Positions 61,895 to 64,000 of a stretch of DNA of 64,000 nt are shown piece by piece; position 1 is the first letter of the stretch; the number at the start of each line of letters is the position of its first letter. The DNA is from Glandiceps talaboti. Taxonomy: Eukaryota; Hemichordata; Enteropneusta; Spengelidae. Under the pieces are notes generated by a model, which did no database searches, was not told where the DNA came from, and saw only the letters and a list, made by a program, of their open reading frames with translations. The position numbers and the translations under genes were made by a program. The stretch is taken from positions 10,339,134 to 10,403,133 of the forward strand of contig NC_135562.1 of assembly GCF_964340395.1 (NCBI RefSeq), in the 5' to 3' direction.

Positions 61895-63740
61895 GCTTAC
61901 ATCTCTAGTATCTCAATTTAGTCAAGGCATGACAGTGGGCAACATATGCGACAAATATCCTGGATACTCCTAATGAAATAATGGCAATTTTGGGGCATGT
62001 AATAATAGATACAGTTGATAATATCTATATGATGGTACATACATGATATTACATGACATGTGACTAAGTTGAATATGCGACAAGAAGTGAAGTGTCTACG
62101 TGTTGTATTCTGACTATGACCACATGCTCTGTAGACTTACGAGTTGCTATTAATATCATACCATTCTACCAATTAAGTTCTCGTGACCTTTATACAGTCA
62201 TGTATAATGAAGATGTTTCAATGTATACTAAATATCTCTATATATAGTCAATATATGAGCATTAAATAATTCAAAAGGGTTAAAGTTCAATGCAATGTGT
62301 AATGATACATTCATTTAATTTAACTCCTGCATAATTGAAAAGCCAAGGAGAACTAACTTAAGGAGGTCCGCTCGTTTCATTTTAACCATAGATTCCAAAC
62401 GAAACTTTACATGTGTATAGAATATATACTAAATGTGAAAAGAAGAAAGGGGGTCACCATATTTCCTAGAAATTAGAAATCGCCAAAAATTGGTAAAAAT
62501 CACCAAAATCTAAAAATTCATAAATGCACACATTCTGAAATCCATGCATATTTTGTCAATATGTTTAGCTTAGTCGTTTTTTTCATTCCATTTTGTTGCC
62601 CCACTAATAGACTTCAATAATTTTGTCAAATTATAATATCGTCTGTTTTGTGTTATGTTGAGAGTCTATAAATAGAACATTTTGTTCAAAATGTTGTATC
62701 TATAGAGAATTGGACGAAATCTACTAAAATTAACTTCAGATTCTTATCTAAACTCTGTGTGACGGGTAATTGTAGCTTTGTGTATACAGCAAATAGATAA
62801 AAACATATGGTCACCATATTATTTTTCATCCCACAAACCGAAACCCCCATATTCCACCTGTAAAAAGTGTTGTTTAGGCTAGGCGCGTGCATACGGCATA
62901 AGTCGTGATTGACCTTTGACCTTATTATGCCGTCATAGTATAGCTCGTCTTGTTCTATGCTACTTTGACAAGTTTCATCACAATCGTACAAAAAAGTAGA
63001 ATAAAGAATACTTACCATGTCACCAATTCATTGCATAGAGCGAAACATTTCAATGATTGTTTCTCATGCTATTCGATCGTCGCTCACATTTGCAATGATC
63101 AGCAGTATACAGCTTCGATTCGCTTTTCGGTTTCTTTTCTTTGGCGAAATGATTAAGAAATGCTTCTTTTTTTTTAATCAGTAGAATTTATTTTTGTATT
63201 TTCAATAAGGACTGTTGTTGGGATTTGACGTTTTGTCAATAAATCGTCACATGCATTATTGATTACATGTTAATTTCTTTGCATACATTTAATCTGATTA
63301 TTTTTTACCCAAAAGACCTGGAAAGAATCACCGTTTTGAGAAACTGAGAGTAATGTAGTCAGCAACAGACGTTAAGCTTCTATACTTTGACTTTATTGAA
63401 TTACAAAACATTTATCATGGTAGTAATAGTCGTTTGATTGAATTGAAATGTCTAACGTTTTACTGAGTATCATTTGGAACATGTGGAGATGTGTGTACAC
63501 GGTAGTGTTTTCGCCGTGTATGCTCTGTGGGTTTTATGCGTATGTCTCTGGGAACTAAATAGAACGCACATTTTACGGCAATACACGTACCTACTTTTAC
63601 ATCATAATAGTCATTATTTCTTCTATATGTGATGACAACTAAATCTTATTTTAAAAAAACACAGTTGAAAAATGTCTTTCCGTGAACCAAATAATTTGAC
63701 AGAAAACTAGTTTAATATTTCGTTCCTACTAAAAGCGTCC
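61895..63740. other. Spacer, no gene seen
   Basis: AT-rich, with no exon, RNA gene or clear repeat seen. Confidence 0.35.
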
Positions 63741-63744
63741 ATTC

Positions 63745-63838
63745 TCACAAACCAGAGCTGATGTTTCTTCAGTGACACTGCCTTTTGACGGTGCGTCTTG
63801 AACGGTGCCGTAAAAGAGGCTGTAGTTTACGACGATGA
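63745..63838. mobile_element. Short copy of the CGTAAACCACAG-ended element
   Basis: On the minus strand the ends read ATCGTCGTAAACTACAGCC and CTCTGGTTTGTGAGAATGG. It carries an inner GACGGTGCGTCTTGAACGGT tract with short inverted symmetry. Confidence 0.5.
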
Positions 63839-63891
63839 CTGCGTCATGCGCAGAACAATTTGCAATGCAAAACGTGCGCACGTTATTAGTA

Positions 63892-63966
63892 TACAATAGA
63901 CACCGGTGGAAAGATAAACAACAAGGCGGAGCCGCGTTGTTTATCCTTCCACCGGTGTCTATTGTA
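63892..63966. repeat. 31-bp inverted repeat at the window edge
   Basis: TACAATAGACACCGGTGGAA, AGATAAACAAC (63892-63922) is mirrored at 63936-63966 with one mismatch. The 13-base centre is GC-rich (GGCGGAGCC). It may be a complete foldback element or a terminal part of a larger element continuing past 64000. Confidence 0.8.
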
Positions 63967-64000
63967 CTTATGCCCGACAAGTTCACAGGATGGCAGGATT

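Overview
This window is nuclear DNA from an animal. The genes are split by spliceosomal introns with GT-AG borders, the spacers are AT-rich, and there are many microsatellites, minisatellite arrays, small inverted-repeat transposons and 5'-truncated non-LTR retrotransposons. The proteins look bilaterian. RPS7 is exactly 194 residues, RNase H1 has the animal hybrid-binding domain plus catalytic domain, PEX13 ends in an SH3 domain, and there is a TRIM-like Deltex ubiquitin ligase. I think of a marine invertebrate (deuterostome or lophotrochozoan) but cannot name the species from the sequence.

Layout. 0-8 kb: nested inverted-repeat elements, then three small exons in one open frame that encode a SAM-like segment (2122-6020), then a stray diverged copy of a Deltex last exon (7849-7918). 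8-12.2 kb: repeats and retrotransposon tails, ending in a 316-bp near-perfect palindrome (11832-12147). 12.8-19.0 kb (+): a four-exon gene for RING, two B-boxes, coiled coil, second RING and Deltex C-terminal domain. 17.4-25.1 kb: composite TTAGCACA-ended repeats and two large minisatellite arrays. 26.7-30.9 kb (-): PEX13, four coding exons. 32.1-36.9 kb (-): RNASEH1, six coding exons. 38.8-42.5 kb (+): RPS7, five coding exons. 42.5-64 kb: gene-poor and microsatellite-dense, with one possible first exon of a secreted protein at 48285-48366.

The conserved genes are housekeeping: peroxisomal protein import (PEX13), removal of RNA in RNA:DNA hybrids (RNASEH1), and the small ribosomal subunit (RPS7). 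RNASEH1 and RPS7 lie head to head with about 1.9 kb between their start codons. The same neighbours are divergent in human 2p25.3, so this looks like an old shared linkage. The Deltex gene is probably a lineage-expanded ubiquitin ligase of stress or innate immune type. It shows signs of local duplication: a copy of its last exon and 3' flank, and a phase-compatible SAM-like exon set upstream.

Exon borders were set by reading frame, splice consensus and family knowledge. No transcript data or database search was available. Boundaries of repeats are approximate to a few bases.
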